A DNA stretch of 64,000 bases from Microvirga lupini (GCF_014191055.1 NZ_JACHWB010000002.1:248001-312000), one strand, 5' to 3'. Shown: positions 35,176-45,222, counted from the first letter of the stretch. Notes: generated by a model not told the origin, from the letters alone. Translations and numbers: made by a program.

Positions 35176-36342
35176 CTAGCCGGCCGTGAAGGTGAACAGC
35201 TCCCGCTCCGCCGCGATGCCCCGCAGGCGATGGCTGCCGAGGGAGCGCACCGGCACCGGACTCACAGAGGCAACTCGGTCGGACAGGATAACCGAACAAT
35301 CGAGGGCGCTGCACAGGGCTTCCATGCGGCTCGCCTCGTTGACGGCAGGACCGATCACCGTAAAGTCGAGGCGTCCGGCGGCTCCGATATTGCCGTAGAA
35401 CACATCGCCGCAATGGAGCGCGATATCGAGGCTGAGCGGCGTCTCGTATTGTCGGTTGACGGCCTCGTTGCGCTCGAGAGCCATTTGCGCGGCCCGAATC
35501 GCCGCCGCGCAGGCCTCCTCGAATGATCGATGCTCGGAGATCGGGAAAGCGGCCAGCACACCGTCGCCCATGAACTTGAGAACCTCGCCGCATTGCTCCT
35601 CCACAGGCTTCGCCATGGCCTCCAGGTGCTGGTCGAGGCGGCCGATCAGGTCCATGCCGGACCTGTCGGCGAGAGCCGTGAAGCCGCGAAGATCGGCGAA
35701 TAGCAGCGCTGCCGTGAGCGTCGTGCCGGATCCGCGCCGGATCTCGCCCCTGAGCACCCGGCGGCCGGCCGAGAGGCCGACATAGGTGTCCAGCATGGCG
35801 ACCGTGAGGTCGAACAGGGTCATGCGGTAGGCCGCAAGGCCTAAGAGCGGCAGCAATCTGTCGATCCGGGCCACCTCTTCCGGTCGCAGGCCCTCGGGGC
35901 GGCTCGATGAGAAGGAGGCTCCGAAGCCTCGCAGGTCCGGGGCGCTCGTGTTGCCGAAGCTGATGAGACGCGCCAGGTAGTCGGTCCCGCCGAGACGCCT
36001 GATGTCCTCGAATATGCTGAACCTGTCCCCATCCGGCCCGTGGACATGCCAATGGCAGTTCTCCTGCTCGGTGCGCATCATGTAGGCGAAGGGGCTCACC
36101 TCGAAGGCTTCCGAGTTGCGCTCGTGCGAGACCCCTTCCACGACGGTGCCGGCGGAGCGGGTCCACACATGGGTGTAGACCCGGATCGTCGGGTTGACGG
36201 TCGGAAGGGCGATATAGGCCCGGACCAGGGGAATGCCCTCCGCGTCCAGGCGCTCGGCAAAGCCCGAGAGCAGGGAGGACATGTCGGACCCGTGGAGACC
36301 CTGGTCGATGATCCAGTCTTCGAGATTCGTCATGGCGCTCAC
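35176..36342 (-). CDS. Class III adenylate/guanylate cyclase
   Basis: A 388-residue cytoplasmic protein. The N-terminal half (1-200) is an uncharacterised sensory region found in rhizobial cyclases (WTRSAGTVVEGVSHERNSEA). The catalytic domain (about 210-380) has both metal aspartates (LLFADLRGFTALAD and KFMGDGVLAAF) and the transition-state residues in FTVIGPAVNEASRMEAL. It likely makes cAMP. ATG 36333 (MTNLEDW) is an alternative start. cAMP could serve Crp-like proteins in the window, which is only an inference. Confidence 0.88.
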   Translation of the reverse strand: MSAMTNLEDWIIDQGLHGSDMSSLLSGFAERLDAEGIPLVRAYIALPTVNPTIRVYTHVWTRSAGTVVEGVSHERNSEAFEVSPFAYMMRTEQENCHWHVHGPDGDRFSIFEDIRRLGGTDYLARLISFGNTSAPDLRGFGASFSSSRPEGLRPEEVARIDRLLPLLGLAAYRMTLFDLTVAMLDTYVGLSAGRRVLRGEIRRGSGTTLTAALLFADLRGFTALADRSGMDLIGRLDQHLEAMAKPVEEQCGEVLKFMGDGVLAAFPISEHRSFEEACAAAIRAAQMALERNEAVNRQYETPLSLDIALHCGDVFYGNIGAAGRLDFTVIGPAVNEASRMEALCSALDCSVILSDRVASVSPVPVRSLGSHRLRGIAAERELFTFTAG

Positions 36343-36387
36343 TCTAGCATTCCGGTCAGGAATGTCCTCATGCAGCCGGTCTCAAGG

Positions 36388-37107
36388 TCAGCGCTTCGCG
36401 TGGCGCGTGGGCCCGACCGTGCCGGCGATCTCCGTCAGCAGCTTGCGACGGGCGGCCAGGGCGAAGGGCTGCGTCTCGTCGGCGATCTCCACGAAGGAGC
36501 CGGGGCCGCCGATGACATCTTTCGCGTAATAATCCTCCAGCGACATGCCGCCGGGACCGCCCGGCCGGCCGCTGCCGGGCCGGCGGATGGCGAGGGCGTT
36601 GATGGTGTAGCCCTTGGCCAGAGCCTCCGCCCTCACCTGCTCCAGTGACCGACCGTTCATGTTCGGACCGTCGCCGGAGACATCGATGACCTTGCGCGTG
36701 CCCTCATGGGTATTGCCCTCGACAAGGCGCATGGAGAAGTCGATGGCGTTGGAGATGGAGTTGTAGCCGGTCGCTCCCCGTGGCGCGCTCAGGAGCTTGT
36801 CGGCGAACACCCTGGCGCTGGCCTCATCGCGGATCACGTGCCAGTCGACGATCAGCACCTGAGAACTTGGGCCGCCCCATTCCATGAATGCCACCGCAAT
36901 GGCCCCTATAGGCCCATCCTTGATGCCGTTGAGCACGTCTGGGCTCGTGAGCGCATCGGCCCAGCCCTGCCGCTGGAGGCGCAACTCGTCATTGTCGATG
37001 GAGCCTGAGCCATCGGCGGCGAAGACCAGCTCCAGATCGACCGATTCAGCATGAGCCGTTGCCGTCAGGAGGCTCAAGGCCAAGAGGCTTTTCAAAACAA
37101 ACCGCAT
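36388..37107 (-). CDS. DUF1194 secreted protein with von Willebrand A fold
   Basis: A 239-residue protein with a signal peptide (FVLKSLLALSLLTATAHA) and a vWA-like DUF1194 domain. The MIDAS-type motif is FAADGSGSIDNDE, with the later Asp in IDVSGDGPNMNG. Such proteins are exported and may bind partners through a divalent metal. A Gly/Pro-rich insert (RRPGSGRPGGPGGMS) breaks the fold near residue 190. ATG 37107 is chosen over 37143 because it begins the signal peptide. Confidence 0.82.
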   Translation of the reverse strand: MRFVLKSLLALSLLTATAHAESVDLELVFAADGSGSIDNDELRLQRQGWADALTSPDVLNGIKDGPIGAIAVAFMEWGGPSSQVLIVDWHVIRDEASARVFADKLLSAPRGATGYNSISNAIDFSMRLVEGNTHEGTRKVIDVSGDGPNMNGRSLEQVRAEALAKGYTINALAIRRPGSGRPGGPGGMSLEDYYAKDVIGGPGSFVEIADETQPFALAARRKLLTEIAGTVGPTRHAKR

Positions 37108-37202
37108 CGAGGGCTCCAGCTTGGGGCACAATGCTGGAGCCATTTAGGGCACAAGGCGATCACCACCGCCTTGCGCATCGTTCACAACTTCGTTGAAGGC
37201 GT

Positions 37203-38087
37203 TTAAGCCGCCTTGAGGATCCCCTTGTCATGGGAGAAGGCCCAGTAGAGCTCGCGGGCGCGGCGATAGAACGGCCCGGGCTGGAGATCGCGGCTGTCGA
37301 TGCGCAGCACCGGCATCACCTTGGAATAGTTGCCCGAGATGAAGATCTCGTCGGCGCCGGCGAAATCCTCGTAGCGCAGGGTGCTCTCGACCACCTGCAC
37401 GCCGTCGTCGCGCAGGAGCTGGATCACGCGCTGGCGGGTGATGCCATTGAGGAACGTGCCGTTCGCATACGGTGTGAAGACCACGCCGTCTTTGGCCATG
37501 AACACGTTGGAGGTGGCGGTCTCGGCCACGTTGCCGAGCGCATCGAGGACAAGGGCGTTGTCGAAGCCCTTCTCCTTCGCCTCGCGGATGACGCGGGCAT
37601 TGTTGGGGTAGAGCGCGCCGGCCTTCGCATCTGTGGGCATGGATTCGAGCGTCGGACGGCGGAAGCTCGACTTCGTCAGCGATGTGCCGCCCGGCACCGG
37701 CATCGGCGCCTCGAACAGCGACAGGCAGAACTGGGTCGATTCCGGATCCGGCGCGATGGTGGCCAGGCCCTCGGCCTCGCCCCAGTACATGGGCTTCACG
37801 TAAAGCGCCGTGCCGGGCGCGAACTTCTTCACGCCTTCGCTGACGAGATCCATGATCGCCTTCGCCTCCATGGTCGGCTTGAGACCGATGGTGAGGGCCG
37901 AGCGGTTCACGCGCTCGCAATGCCGGTCGAGATCGGGCGCCACGCCCTCGAACACGCGAGCCCCGTCGAAGACGGAGGAGCCGAGCCAGGACACGTGGGA
38001 GCGCGGCCCGATCAGGGGCGGATTGCCCTCCTGCCAGGTGCCATTGAACCAGTTCCAGGTCTGCGAATACCAAGCCACGTGTCTCAT
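37203..38087 (-). CDS. ilvE: Branched-chain amino acid aminotransferase
   Basis: A 294-residue class IV PLP aminotransferase. The cofactor lysine is Lys155 (PTDAKAGALYPNN), with Glu189 in GNVAETATSNVF contacting the pyridine ring. It catalyses the last step of Leu, Ile and Val synthesis and the first of their breakdown; breakdown of Ile and Val feeds propionyl-CoA toward methylmalonyl-CoA mutase encoded downstream. Start ATG 38087 (MRHVAWYSQTWNWFNGTWQE) matches homologues; the frame runs up to 38225. Confidence 0.86.
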   Translation of the reverse strand: MRHVAWYSQTWNWFNGTWQEGNPPLIGPRSHVSWLGSSVFDGARVFEGVAPDLDRHCERVNRSALTIGLKPTMEAKAIMDLVSEGVKKFAPGTALYVKPMYWGEAEGLATIAPDPESTQFCLSLFEAPMPVPGGTSLTKSSFRRPTLESMPTDAKAGALYPNNARVIREAKEKGFDNALVLDALGNVAETATSNVFMAKDGVVFTPYANGTFLNGITRQRVIQLLRDDGVQVVESTLRYEDFAGADEIFISGNYSKVMPVLRIDSRDLQPGPFYRRARELYWAFSHDKGILKAA

Positions 38088-38244
38088 CCTTTGGGTCAGA
38101 AGTTCTGCCCTATCGAAACGCCTGCGCCCGCAACCGTCAATCGCCGGGCCTCGCGTGGGACATAAAGACTTGTGATGGGTTTCATGAGGAGGGCTGATCA
38201 TTGGGTGGCTTGCTATCGCTCGCACCCGGTGAAACTCTCACCCC

Positions 38245-38922
38245 ATGACCAGTCCCAGTCTCATCCCCGTCCATGCGAAGGCCGTGATCTTCGACGCCTA
38301 TGGAACATTGTTCGACGTGCATTCGGCCGTCGGCCGCCACATGGCCCAGGTCGGTCCTGACGCGGCGCGCTTCTCGGACGTGTGGCGCACCAAGCAGCTC
38401 GAATATTCCTGGGTGTTGTCGTTGGCGGGCCGCTACGAGCCGTTCTGGACGTTGACCGAGCAGGCGCTGGACTACGCGTTCGCCTGCTTTCCGGACGTCG
38501 ACCGCTCGATCCGGCCGCTTCTGCTGGAAGCCTATCGCCGTCTCGACGCCTATCCGGAGGTTCGGCCGACGCTACAGGCCTTGCGCACACGAGGCCTTCG
38601 CACGGGCATCCTGTCCAACGGCGATCCTGGCATGCTGAACGCAGCCGTGGATTCGGCCGGTCTTGCCGGTGATCTGGATGTGGTTCTGTCCGTCGATGCC
38701 GTACAGGTCTTCAAGACGAGCCCGCGGACCTACGATCTCGTGCTGCAGGCTCTGTCCATCCCCGCAGACGAGGTGGTGTTCGTGTCGTCCAACCGCTGGG
38801 ACATTGCAGGAGCAGCCGCTTTCGGTTTCACGACTGTGTGGGTGAACCGGCTCGGCTTGCCGGACGAGTACATCGAGCTTGCGCCCGGCGCGGTGATCGC
38901 ATCGCTCGACGGGCTAATTTAA
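38245..38922 (+). CDS. Haloacid dehalogenase, type II
   Basis: A 225-residue HAD-superfamily enzyme of the L-2-haloacid dehalogenase type. The nucleophile is Asp17 (VIFDAYGTLFDVHSAV), followed by the Ser/Asn of GILSNGDPGML, the Lys of QVFKTSPRTYDL and the SSNRWDIAGAAAFGF motif specific to the type II subfamily. It would hydrolyse 2-haloalkanoic acids to 2-hydroxy acids, although the physiological substrate may differ. Confidence 0.88.
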   Translation: MTSPSLIPVHAKAVIFDAYGTLFDVHSAVGRHMAQVGPDAARFSDVWRTKQLEYSWVLSLAGRYEPFWTLTEQALDYAFACFPDVDRSIRPLLLEAYRRLDAYPEVRPTLQALRTRGLRTGILSNGDPGMLNAAVDSAGLAGDLDVVLSVDAVQVFKTSPRTYDLVLQALSIPADEVVFVSSNRWDIAGAAAFGFTTVWVNRLGLPDEYIELAPGAVIASLDGLI

Positions 38923-38928
38923 ACAATC

Positions 38929-39007
38929 GTCATGGCCGGGCTTGTCCCGGCCATCCACGTCTTTGCTGTCCTAAAACGTGGATGCCCGCAACGGGTGCGG
39001 GCATGAC
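38929..39007. repeat. Intergenic inverted repeat, family 2 copy 2
   Basis: Begins GTCATGGCCGGGCTTGTCCC and ends GGGTGCGGGCATGAC. An inner inverted pair CCACGT.../ACGTGG is present. It lies between convergent genes. Confidence 0.65.
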
Positions 39008-39025
39008 GCTGAGACTGGAAAGGTC

Positions 39026-40408
39026 TTACTTCGCCATCGCGGCGAGGATGCGCGCCCAGGAGCGGGTACCCTTGTGGAAGCTCTTGAGGTCGTATTTCTC
39101 GTTCGGCGAATGGATGCGGTCGTCGTCGAGGCCGAAGCCGACGAAGAGCGTGTCCATACCCAGCGTGCGCTTGAAGTCGCCGCCCACCGGGATCGAACCG
39201 CCCATGCCGATGACGATGGGATCCTTCTGCCACTCGTCGTGCAGCGCGGACTTTGCCGCCGTGATGGCCGGGAAGTCGTGCGGCAGCGCCAGCGCCCGCG
39301 AGCCCTTGTGATGGATGAACTCCACCGAGCAATCGGCCGGGATGCGCTCGCGCACGAAAGCCTCGAAGTTCTTGGAGATAGCCACAGGATCCTGATCGCC
39401 CACGAGGCGGAAAGAGACTTTGCAGCGCGCCTCCGCGGCAATCACCGTCTTGGTGCCCTCACCCGTATAGCCGCCGATGATACCGTTCACATCGCAGGTG
39501 GGCCGCGACTGGATCTGCTCGATCAGCATGCGTCCCTTCTCGCCGGCCGAGTTCTTCAGGCCGACCTGCCCGAGGAACTCCTCCTCCGTGAGATTCAGGC
39601 CCTTCCACTGCTCCAGCACCTGCGTGGGTGTTTCGTGCACACCGTCGTAGAAGCCCGGAATGGTGATGCGGCCGTTGTCATCGTGAAACGCCGCGATGAT
39701 CTTCGAGAGCACATGGATCGGGTTGCGCGCCGCGCCCCCGAAAGCGCCGGAATGCAGGTCGCGATCGGCGCAGCGGACGATAATCTCCTCATAGACCATG
39801 CCCCGCAGGGACGAGGTGATGCCGGGCGTATTCTGATCCCACATCCCCGTGTCGCAGACGAGGGCCACGTCGGCCTTGAGCTCGGCCTTGTTGGCCTCGA
39901 TGAATTCAGGGAGAAACTTGGAGCCGTCCTCCTCCGCGCCCTCGACCAGGAAGGTGATGTTGATCGGCAGCGAGCCCGTCTCGGACTTCCAGGCGCGGCA
40001 GGCCTCGACGAAGGTCATCACCTGGCCCTTGTCGTCGGAGGAACCGCGGGCGCTGATCGCCTTGCGGCCGTCAGGCAGCGTGATCATGCGCGGCTCGAAA
40101 GGCGGCGTCTCCCACAGCTCCAGCGGATCGACGGGCTGCACATCGTAGTGGCCGTAGAAGAGCACATGCAGCTTAGCATCGCTCTTGGCATGCCCCACCA
40201 CGGCTGGGTGCCCGCCAGTCTCGCGCAAGGACGCCTCGACCCCGATGCTCTTCAGCTCATCCACGAGCCACTGGCCTGCCGTGCGGCAATGGTCCTTGTA
40301 GGCGGGATCCGTGGAGATGGAGGGAACCTTGAGCCACTGAAACAACCGCTCCAGGGAGGAATCGAGATCGGAATCGATACGCTGCAGAACTTGGTCGAGC
40401 TGGGACAT
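39026..40408 (-). CDS. M20 family metallodipeptidase
   Basis: A 460-residue M20/M25/M40 peptidase. Zinc-site motifs: FYGHYDVQPVDPLELWETPP (His and the catalytic Asp), ISARGSSDDKGQ (bridging Asp) and LVEGAEEDGSKF (catalytic and metal Glu), CDTGMWDQNTPG. It most resembles CNDP-like dipeptidases acting in the cytosol on dipeptides. The lid domain lies about 200-310. Confidence 0.88.
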   Translation of the reverse strand: MSQLDQVLQRIDSDLDSSLERLFQWLKVPSISTDPAYKDHCRTAGQWLVDELKSIGVEASLRETGGHPAVVGHAKSDAKLHVLFYGHYDVQPVDPLELWETPPFEPRMITLPDGRKAISARGSSDDKGQVMTFVEACRAWKSETGSLPINITFLVEGAEEDGSKFLPEFIEANKAELKADVALVCDTGMWDQNTPGITSSLRGMVYEEIIVRCADRDLHSGAFGGAARNPIHVLSKIIAAFHDDNGRITIPGFYDGVHETPTQVLEQWKGLNLTEEEFLGQVGLKNSAGEKGRMLIEQIQSRPTCDVNGIIGGYTGEGTKTVIAAEARCKVSFRLVGDQDPVAISKNFEAFVRERIPADCSVEFIHHKGSRALALPHDFPAITAAKSALHDEWQKDPIVIGMGGSIPVGGDFKRTLGMDTLFVGFGLDDDRIHSPNEKYDLKSFHKGTRSWARILAAMAK

Positions 40409-40489
40409 GGGGAAACATCTGCCTTGTGGACGAGGTCACCCCAAGAGGTACTCTCATCACCCGGGTGATCGCAAGTACGAGATTGCGGC

Positions 40490-40945
40490 TCAGGATGGAG
40501 CCAAGGGCTTCGTCATATAAACCCGCCGGAAGCCCTTCTCCTCCGCGCGATGGGTCTCTGCGAAACCCAGGCGCTCATAGAGCCGGATATTCTCAGTCAT
40601 GACCTCGTTCGTGTAGAGCCGAATGGCCTTGAACCCGCGTTCGATGGAGAGCCTCTCCGCAAAGGCGATCAGCGCACGCCCATAGCCGCGTCCCTGGCTA
40701 TCCGGATGCACGGCCACATTGTCGAGAAGCATGGCTTCGTCCTCTGGAAGAAGAACAAGCATTCCAGCAGGCGTATTCTCATCGGACAGCACATAGACGC
40801 ACCGCTTCTCGATGAGAGCGGAATAGTCGTCGCTCATCGGTCCGGGCTTCTGACCGATGAGAGGGATGTACTGAACGTAGGCAACGGCGACGAGCGCCTC
40901 GACGGCGGCCAAATCTTCAGAGCATGCGAGGCGAATATCGAACAT
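40490..40945 (-). CDS. GNAT family N-acetyltransferase
   Basis: A 151-residue acetyltransferase. The acetyl-CoA site is seen as AMLLDNVAVHPDSQGRGYGR (Q-G-R-G-Y-G) and the C-terminal part as IRLYTNEVMTENIRLYERLG. The substrate is unknown. It stands downstream of the HerA-like ATPase on the same strand, 20 bases away. Confidence 0.86.
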   Translation of the reverse strand: MFDIRLACSEDLAAVEALVAVAYVQYIPLIGQKPGPMSDDYSALIEKRCVYVLSDENTPAGMLVLLPEDEAMLLDNVAVHPDSQGRGYGRALIAFAERLSIERGFKAIRLYTNEVMTENIRLYERLGFAETHRAEEKGFRRVYMTKPLAPS

Positions 40946-40965
40946 CGTCGATAGAAAGCACGCGT

Positions 40966-42504
40966 TTACCGCCTCAGCAACCCGCCTAGGGTTCCCCGAA
41001 CGATCGCGCGGCCAATGGAGCTGCCCTGGCGTCCGCCGATGGACTTGCCGATCTCGGCCGCGAGGTTGCCGACCGTCTGGTTGACGATGGTTCGGGTCAC
41101 CTCACGGGTGACGCGCTGCGTTACTGTCATCGAGCCCTTGCGCTGATTTGTCGTTCCGAAGAGGCCACCGATCATGTCGAGGATGCCGCCTCCCCCTTCC
41201 GCCGCCTTGGCCTCGGCCGCCGCCTGCTCGGCGCGTTTGGCGAGCATCTCGTAGGCGGATTCCGGATCGACCGGCTGGTCGTATTTTCCCTTCATGGGGC
41301 TCGACGCGATGATCTGCTGGCGCTCGGTCAGCTCGATGGGCCCGACCTGCGCCATGGGCGGCGCAATCAGCGTGCGCTCCACCATGGACGGTGCGCCCTT
41401 GCCCTCGAGGGTGGAGACGAGCGCCTCGCCGACTCCGAGTTCGGTAATGGCCTTCTCCGTGTCGAAGGCCGGATTCTCCCTGAAGGACTGGGCCGCCGCC
41501 CGCACGGCCTTCTGCTCGCGGGGAGTATAGGCACGAAGCGCATGCTGAACGCGATTGCCGAGCTGCGCCAGCACGCTCTCGGGAATGTCGATCGGGTTCT
41601 GGGTGATGAAATAGACGCCGATGCCCTTGGAGCGGATGAGACGCACCACGCGCTCGACAGTTTCCACGAGAGCCTTCGGGGCATCGTTGAAGAGCAGATG
41701 CGCCTCGTCGAAGAAGAACACCATTTTGGGCTGGTCGAGGTCGCCTACCTCCGGCAGTTCCTCGAACAGCTCCGACATGAGCCACAGCAGGAAGGTGGCG
41801 TAGAGGCGCGGATTGCTCATGAGCTTGTCCGCCGCCAGGATGTTGACGATGCCGCGCCCGTCGCGGTCCACGCGCATCAGGTCCTTGATGTCCAGCGCCG
41901 GCTCGCCAAGAAACTCGTCGCCCTGCTGGTTCTCCAGCACGAGGAGCTGTCGCTGAATGGTGCCGATGGTTGCCTTCGACACATTGCCGTAGGTGGTGGT
42001 GAGCTCGCTGGCATTGTCGGAGATGAGCTGCAGCAGGGCGCGCAGATCCTTGAGATCAAGAAGCAGCAGCCCCTGCTCGTCGGCGATGCGGAACGCAATG
42101 TTGAGCACGCCCTCCTGCGTGTCGTTGAGATCGAGCAGGCGCGAGAGCAGCAGCGGGCCCATCTCGGAGACCGTCGCCCGCACCCGGTGCCCCTGCTCGC
42201 CGAACAGGTCCCAGAACACCACCGGGAACTTGTCGGGCACGTAGTCGACACCAATGTCCTTGGCGCGCTTGACCAGAGGCTCCTTGCCGTTACCGGGAGC
42301 GGCCATGCCGGAGAGATCGCCTTTGATGTCGGCGGCAAAGACCGGAACGCCCGCATTGGAAAACCCTTCCGCGAGCACCTGAAGGGAGACGGTCTTGCCC
42401 GTGCCCGTGGCTCCGGTCACGAGGCCATGCCGGTTGGCGAGCCTGAGATCGAGATATTCAGGCTTCGTGCTTTTTCCGATGAAGATCTTCCCGTCCTGCA
42501 GCAT
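40966..42504 (-). CDS. HerA-like ATPase, DUF853 family (YjgR-like)
   Basis: A 512-residue P-loop ATPase of the HerA/FtsK-type group, DUF853. Walker A is [10 protein letters not shown] (about 32-41); Walker B is [12 protein letters not shown] (about 265-275); an arginine-rich sensor region follows ([17 protein letters not shown] similar). A Gly-rich C-terminus ([20 protein letters not shown]) ends in hydrophobic glycine repeats. The family is widespread but its cellular role is unsettled; a DNA or protein translocase motor is expected. GGAGGG precedes the ATG. Confidence 0.87.
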   Translation of the reverse strand: MLQDGKIFIGKSTKPEYLDLRLANRHGLVTGATGTGKTVSLQVLAEGFSNAGVPVFAADIKGDLSGMAAPGNGKEPLVKRAKDIGVDYVPDKFPVVFWDLFGEQGHRVRATVSEMGPLLLSRLLDLNDTQEGVLNIAFRIADEQGLLLLDLKDLRALLQLISDNASELTTTYGNVSKATIGTIQRQLLVLENQQGDEFLGEPALDIKDLMRVDRDGRGIVNILAADKLMSNPRLYATFLLWLMSELFEELPEVGDLDQPKMVFFFDEAHLLFNDAPKALVETVERVVRLIRSKGIGVYFITQNPIDIPESVLAQLGNRVQHALRAYTPREQKAVRAAAQSFRENPAFDTEKAITELGVGEALVSTLEGKGAPSMVERTLIAPPMAQVGPIELTERQQIIASSPMKGKYDQPVDPESAYEMLAKRAEQAAAEAKAAEGGGGILDMIGGLFGTTNQRKGSMTVTQRVTREVTRTIVNQTVGNLAAEIGKSIGGRQGSSIGRAIVRGTLGGLLRR

Positions 42505-42627
42505 CGAATCCCTCCAGCGTCTCCTATTGGATCTTAGAAGCCTTGCCGCGAGTTTCCACTCTCGGATTTCTTGATTAAACAGTTCAGATGTGAACTATCT
42601 GCCTCATTCCAATCTCAGGAGAATCAA

Positions 42628-43008
42628 ATGGAAGAGCTCATCGCCCGCGTGACGCAGAAGACCGGTCTCGACGCAGCGACCGCCCGCAAGGCGATCGGCA
42701 TTATTCTCGGCTACCTCCAGAAGGAAGGGCCGCAGGCGGAGGTTAACCAGCTCATCGCCGCCCTGCCCGGCGCGCAGGATGCCATCGAAGAAGGCAAGAC
42801 CGGCGGCAGCGGCGGCCTCATGGGCATGATGGGCTCCATGGGCGGCGGCGTAATGGCGCTCGGCGGCCAGCTCATGGGCATCGGCGTATCCATGGGTCAG
42901 ATGCAGCCGCTCGGCAAGGAGCTCTTCGCCTATGGCCGCGAGAAGGCCGGCGAGGACGTGATGGGCCCAATCGTGGGCTCGATTCCGGGTCTGTCGCAGT
43001 TCGTTTGA
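42628..43008 (+). CDS. Small Gly/Met-rich protein, DUF2267/DUF2780-like
   Basis: A 126-residue protein: an N-terminal helical part (MEELIARVTQKTGLDAATAR, LGYLQKEGPQAEVNQLIAAL) like DUF2267-type domains, then a Gly/Met-rich stretch (GLMGMMGSMGGGVMALGGQL) and a short C-terminal tail. AGGAGA lies before ATG 42628. No function is known. It is divergent from the HerA-like gene. Confidence 0.75.
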   Translation: MEELIARVTQKTGLDAATARKAIGIILGYLQKEGPQAEVNQLIAALPGAQDAIEEGKTGGSGGLMGMMGSMGGGVMALGGQLMGIGVSMGQMQPLGKELFAYGREKAGEDVMGPIVGSIPGLSQFV

Positions 43009-43020
43009 GCCCTCAAGCTC

Positions 43021-43122
43021 GTCATCCCGGGGCTGCGCCGCAGAACCCGGGATCGCGGGCAGGATCGAGTGTCATATTCTGTCAGCGATCCCGGATCTCC
43101 GCTGCGCGATGTCCGGGATGAC
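43021..43122. repeat. Intergenic inverted repeat, family 2 copy 3
   Basis: Begins GTCATCCCGGGGCTGCGCCG and ends GCGCGATGTCCGGGATGAC; inner arms CCCGGGATCG and CGATCCCGG also pair. It occupies half of the gap between the DUF2267-like gene and the mutase gene. Confidence 0.7.
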
Positions 43123-43213
43123 TGCTCTACCCACCCTTTAGGTCATTCCCACCGCCGCCGCCTGCCGGTATTGTCCGCGCCATTCGCGCAGCCCTGTTCC
43201 GGACGAGGCCCCT

Positions 43214-45184
43214 ATGGACGATCTCTCTCTCGCCGCCGACTTTCCGCAAGCGACCCGCGAGCAATGGCTCAAGCTGGTCGAAGGCGTACTGAAGGGCGCG
43301 GATTTCCAGAAGAAGCTCGTCGCCCGCACCCACGACGGCATCGCCATTCAGCCGCTTTATCCGAAAGCTGAGGGTTCCGCGCCGGTGACGCGCGAGCAGG
43401 CCGGTCGCTGGCGCGTGTCGCAGCGGGTCGATCATCCCGATCCGGCAAAGGCCAACGAGCTGGCCCTCATCGACCTCGAAGGCGGCGCCGATGCGCTGAC
43501 CCTCGTCACCCGCAAGGCTCCCGCAGGCCATGGGTTCGGCGTGAGCATCGACACCATCGACGATCTCGACCGGACCCTCACCGGGGTGATGCTCGACCTC
43601 ATCCACCTGCGCGTCGATGCGGGCGGGCATGGTCGCCAGATGGCCGCACTGGTGCTCGCGCTCGCCGAGCGGCGCGGCCACAAGCTCTCCGACCTCTCTC
43701 TCGACCTCGGTCTCGACCCGCTCAGTGCCATGACGGCCATGGGCCGGATGTCGGCCTCCTGGGATGCGATGGCGCAGCGCATGGGCGATACGCTGGCGCA
43801 CCTGACAACACAAGGCTTCGCCGGCCGGGCCTTCCTGGCCGATGGGCGGGTCTATCACGAGGCCGGCGCCAGCGAGGCGCAGGAGCTCGCCGCCGTGCTG
43901 GACACAGGCCTGAGCTATCTGCGCGGCTTGGAAGCCCAAGGCCATACCCTCGATGCCGCCCGGCGGGCGCTCTCCTTCCTGCTTGTGGCCGATGCGGACG
44001 AGTTCCTCACCGTGGCGAAGCTCAGGGCCCTGCGCCGTCTCTGGGCGCGGGTCGAGCAGGCTTGCGGCCTGGAGCCGAGGCCCATTCGCCTCCATGCGGA
44101 GACCGCCTGGCGCATGAGCACACGGCGCGACCCGTGGGTGAACATGCTGCGCACCACGGTGGCGGCGTTCTCGGCCGGCATCGGCGGAGCGGATGCGATC
44201 ACGGTGCTGCCGTTCACGGCCGCGCTCGGCCTGCCCGATGCTTTCGCTCGCCGGGTGGCGCGCAACACGCAGCTGGTGCTTCTCGATGAATCCAACCTCG
44301 CCCGCGTGGCCGATCCTGCAGCCGGCGCCGGCGGGTTCGAGGCGCTCACCGACGCTTTGTGCGAAAAGGCTTGGGAGCTGTTCCAGGAGATCGAGCGCGA
44401 GGGCGGCATCCTTGAGAGCCTGAAGGGCGAGACGCTCCAGGGCCGGCTTGCTGCCGTGCGGGCTCAGCGGGAAAAAGCCGTCGCGACCCGCAAGGAACCG
44501 ATCACCGGCACGAGCGAGTTCCCAAACATCGGCGAGGCGGATGTAACAGTTCTGATGCCTATGCCCGCCATGACAGATCATGAGGGAGCGGCCGAGCAGG
44601 CTGCTGCGCCCTCGGGAGAAACCTCATTCCCCTCCCTCGTGCAGATGGCCGCCGCTGGAGCAACGCTCCCGCAGCTGGCCGCAACGGCCGCGAGCTCAAG
44701 CGCCGTGGCGGTTGCCCCCCTGCCCTCCATCCGCACTGCTGAACCCTTCGAACGCCTGCGCGACATCTCCGACGCTTATCGGGCCATAACGGGGGCAAGG
44801 CCGCAGGTCTTCCTCGCCAATCTCGGATCCGTCGCGGATTTTACCGCCCGGGCAACCTTCGCCAAGAATTTCTTCGAAGCAGGTGGAATAGAAGCCATCA
44901 TAAACGAGGGACTAACGGATCAACAGAGCATCGAGAAGGCGTTCACGGAGAGTAAAGCCAAGATTAGCTGCATATGCTCTACTGACGAGATTTACAAATT
45001 GCATGCCCCTGCGACCGCAAGGACCTTGCACAAGGCAGGATCAAAACTTATCTTCCTGGCTGGCCGCCCCGGGGAAGATCAAGAAGAGCTGACCGAGGCC
45101 GGTATCACAACCTTCATATTCACCGGGTGCGACACCCTCAAGGTACTCGGCGAGGCCCTCGATAGGGCCTGCGCTGAGGGTTGA
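43214..45184 (+). CDS. mutA: Methylmalonyl-CoA mutase small subunit
   Basis: A 656-residue small (beta) subunit. It has the TIM-barrel-like and B12-fold architecture of the large subunit but lacks the cobalamin-ligating DxHxxG, as expected for the non-catalytic subunit. Family segments: FPQATREQWLKLVEGVLKGA, GHGRQMAALVLALAERRGHK, RNTQLVLLDESNLARVADPA and RLRDISDAYRAITGARPQVF. It pairs with MutB (46326-48488) to interconvert methylmalonyl-CoA and succinyl-CoA. The last 110 codons (from about 44860) use ATA, CTA, AGT and AAA codons rarely seen elsewhere in the gene. Confidence 0.92.
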   Translation: MDDLSLAADFPQATREQWLKLVEGVLKGADFQKKLVARTHDGIAIQPLYPKAEGSAPVTREQAGRWRVSQRVDHPDPAKANELALIDLEGGADALTLVTRKAPAGHGFGVSIDTIDDLDRTLTGVMLDLIHLRVDAGGHGRQMAALVLALAERRGHKLSDLSLDLGLDPLSAMTAMGRMSASWDAMAQRMGDTLAHLTTQGFAGRAFLADGRVYHEAGASEAQELAAVLDTGLSYLRGLEAQGHTLDAARRALSFLLVADADEFLTVAKLRALRRLWARVEQACGLEPRPIRLHAETAWRMSTRRDPWVNMLRTTVAAFSAGIGGADAITVLPFTAALGLPDAFARRVARNTQLVLLDESNLARVADPAAGAGGFEALTDALCEKAWELFQEIEREGGILESLKGETLQGRLAAVRAQREKAVATRKEPITGTSEFPNIGEADVTVLMPMPAMTDHEGAAEQAAAPSGETSFPSLVQMAAAGATLPQLAATAASSSAVAVAPLPSIRTAEPFERLRDISDAYRAITGARPQVFLANLGSVADFTARATFAKNFFEAGGIEAIINEGLTDQQSIEKAFTESKAKISCICSTDEIYKLHAPATARTLHKAGSKLIFLAGRPGEDQEELTEAGITTFIFTGCDTLKVLGEALDRACAEG

Positions 45185-45222
45185 GGTTTTCTTCCCGGCC
45201 ACCAACCGGGAGGATCACGGTT

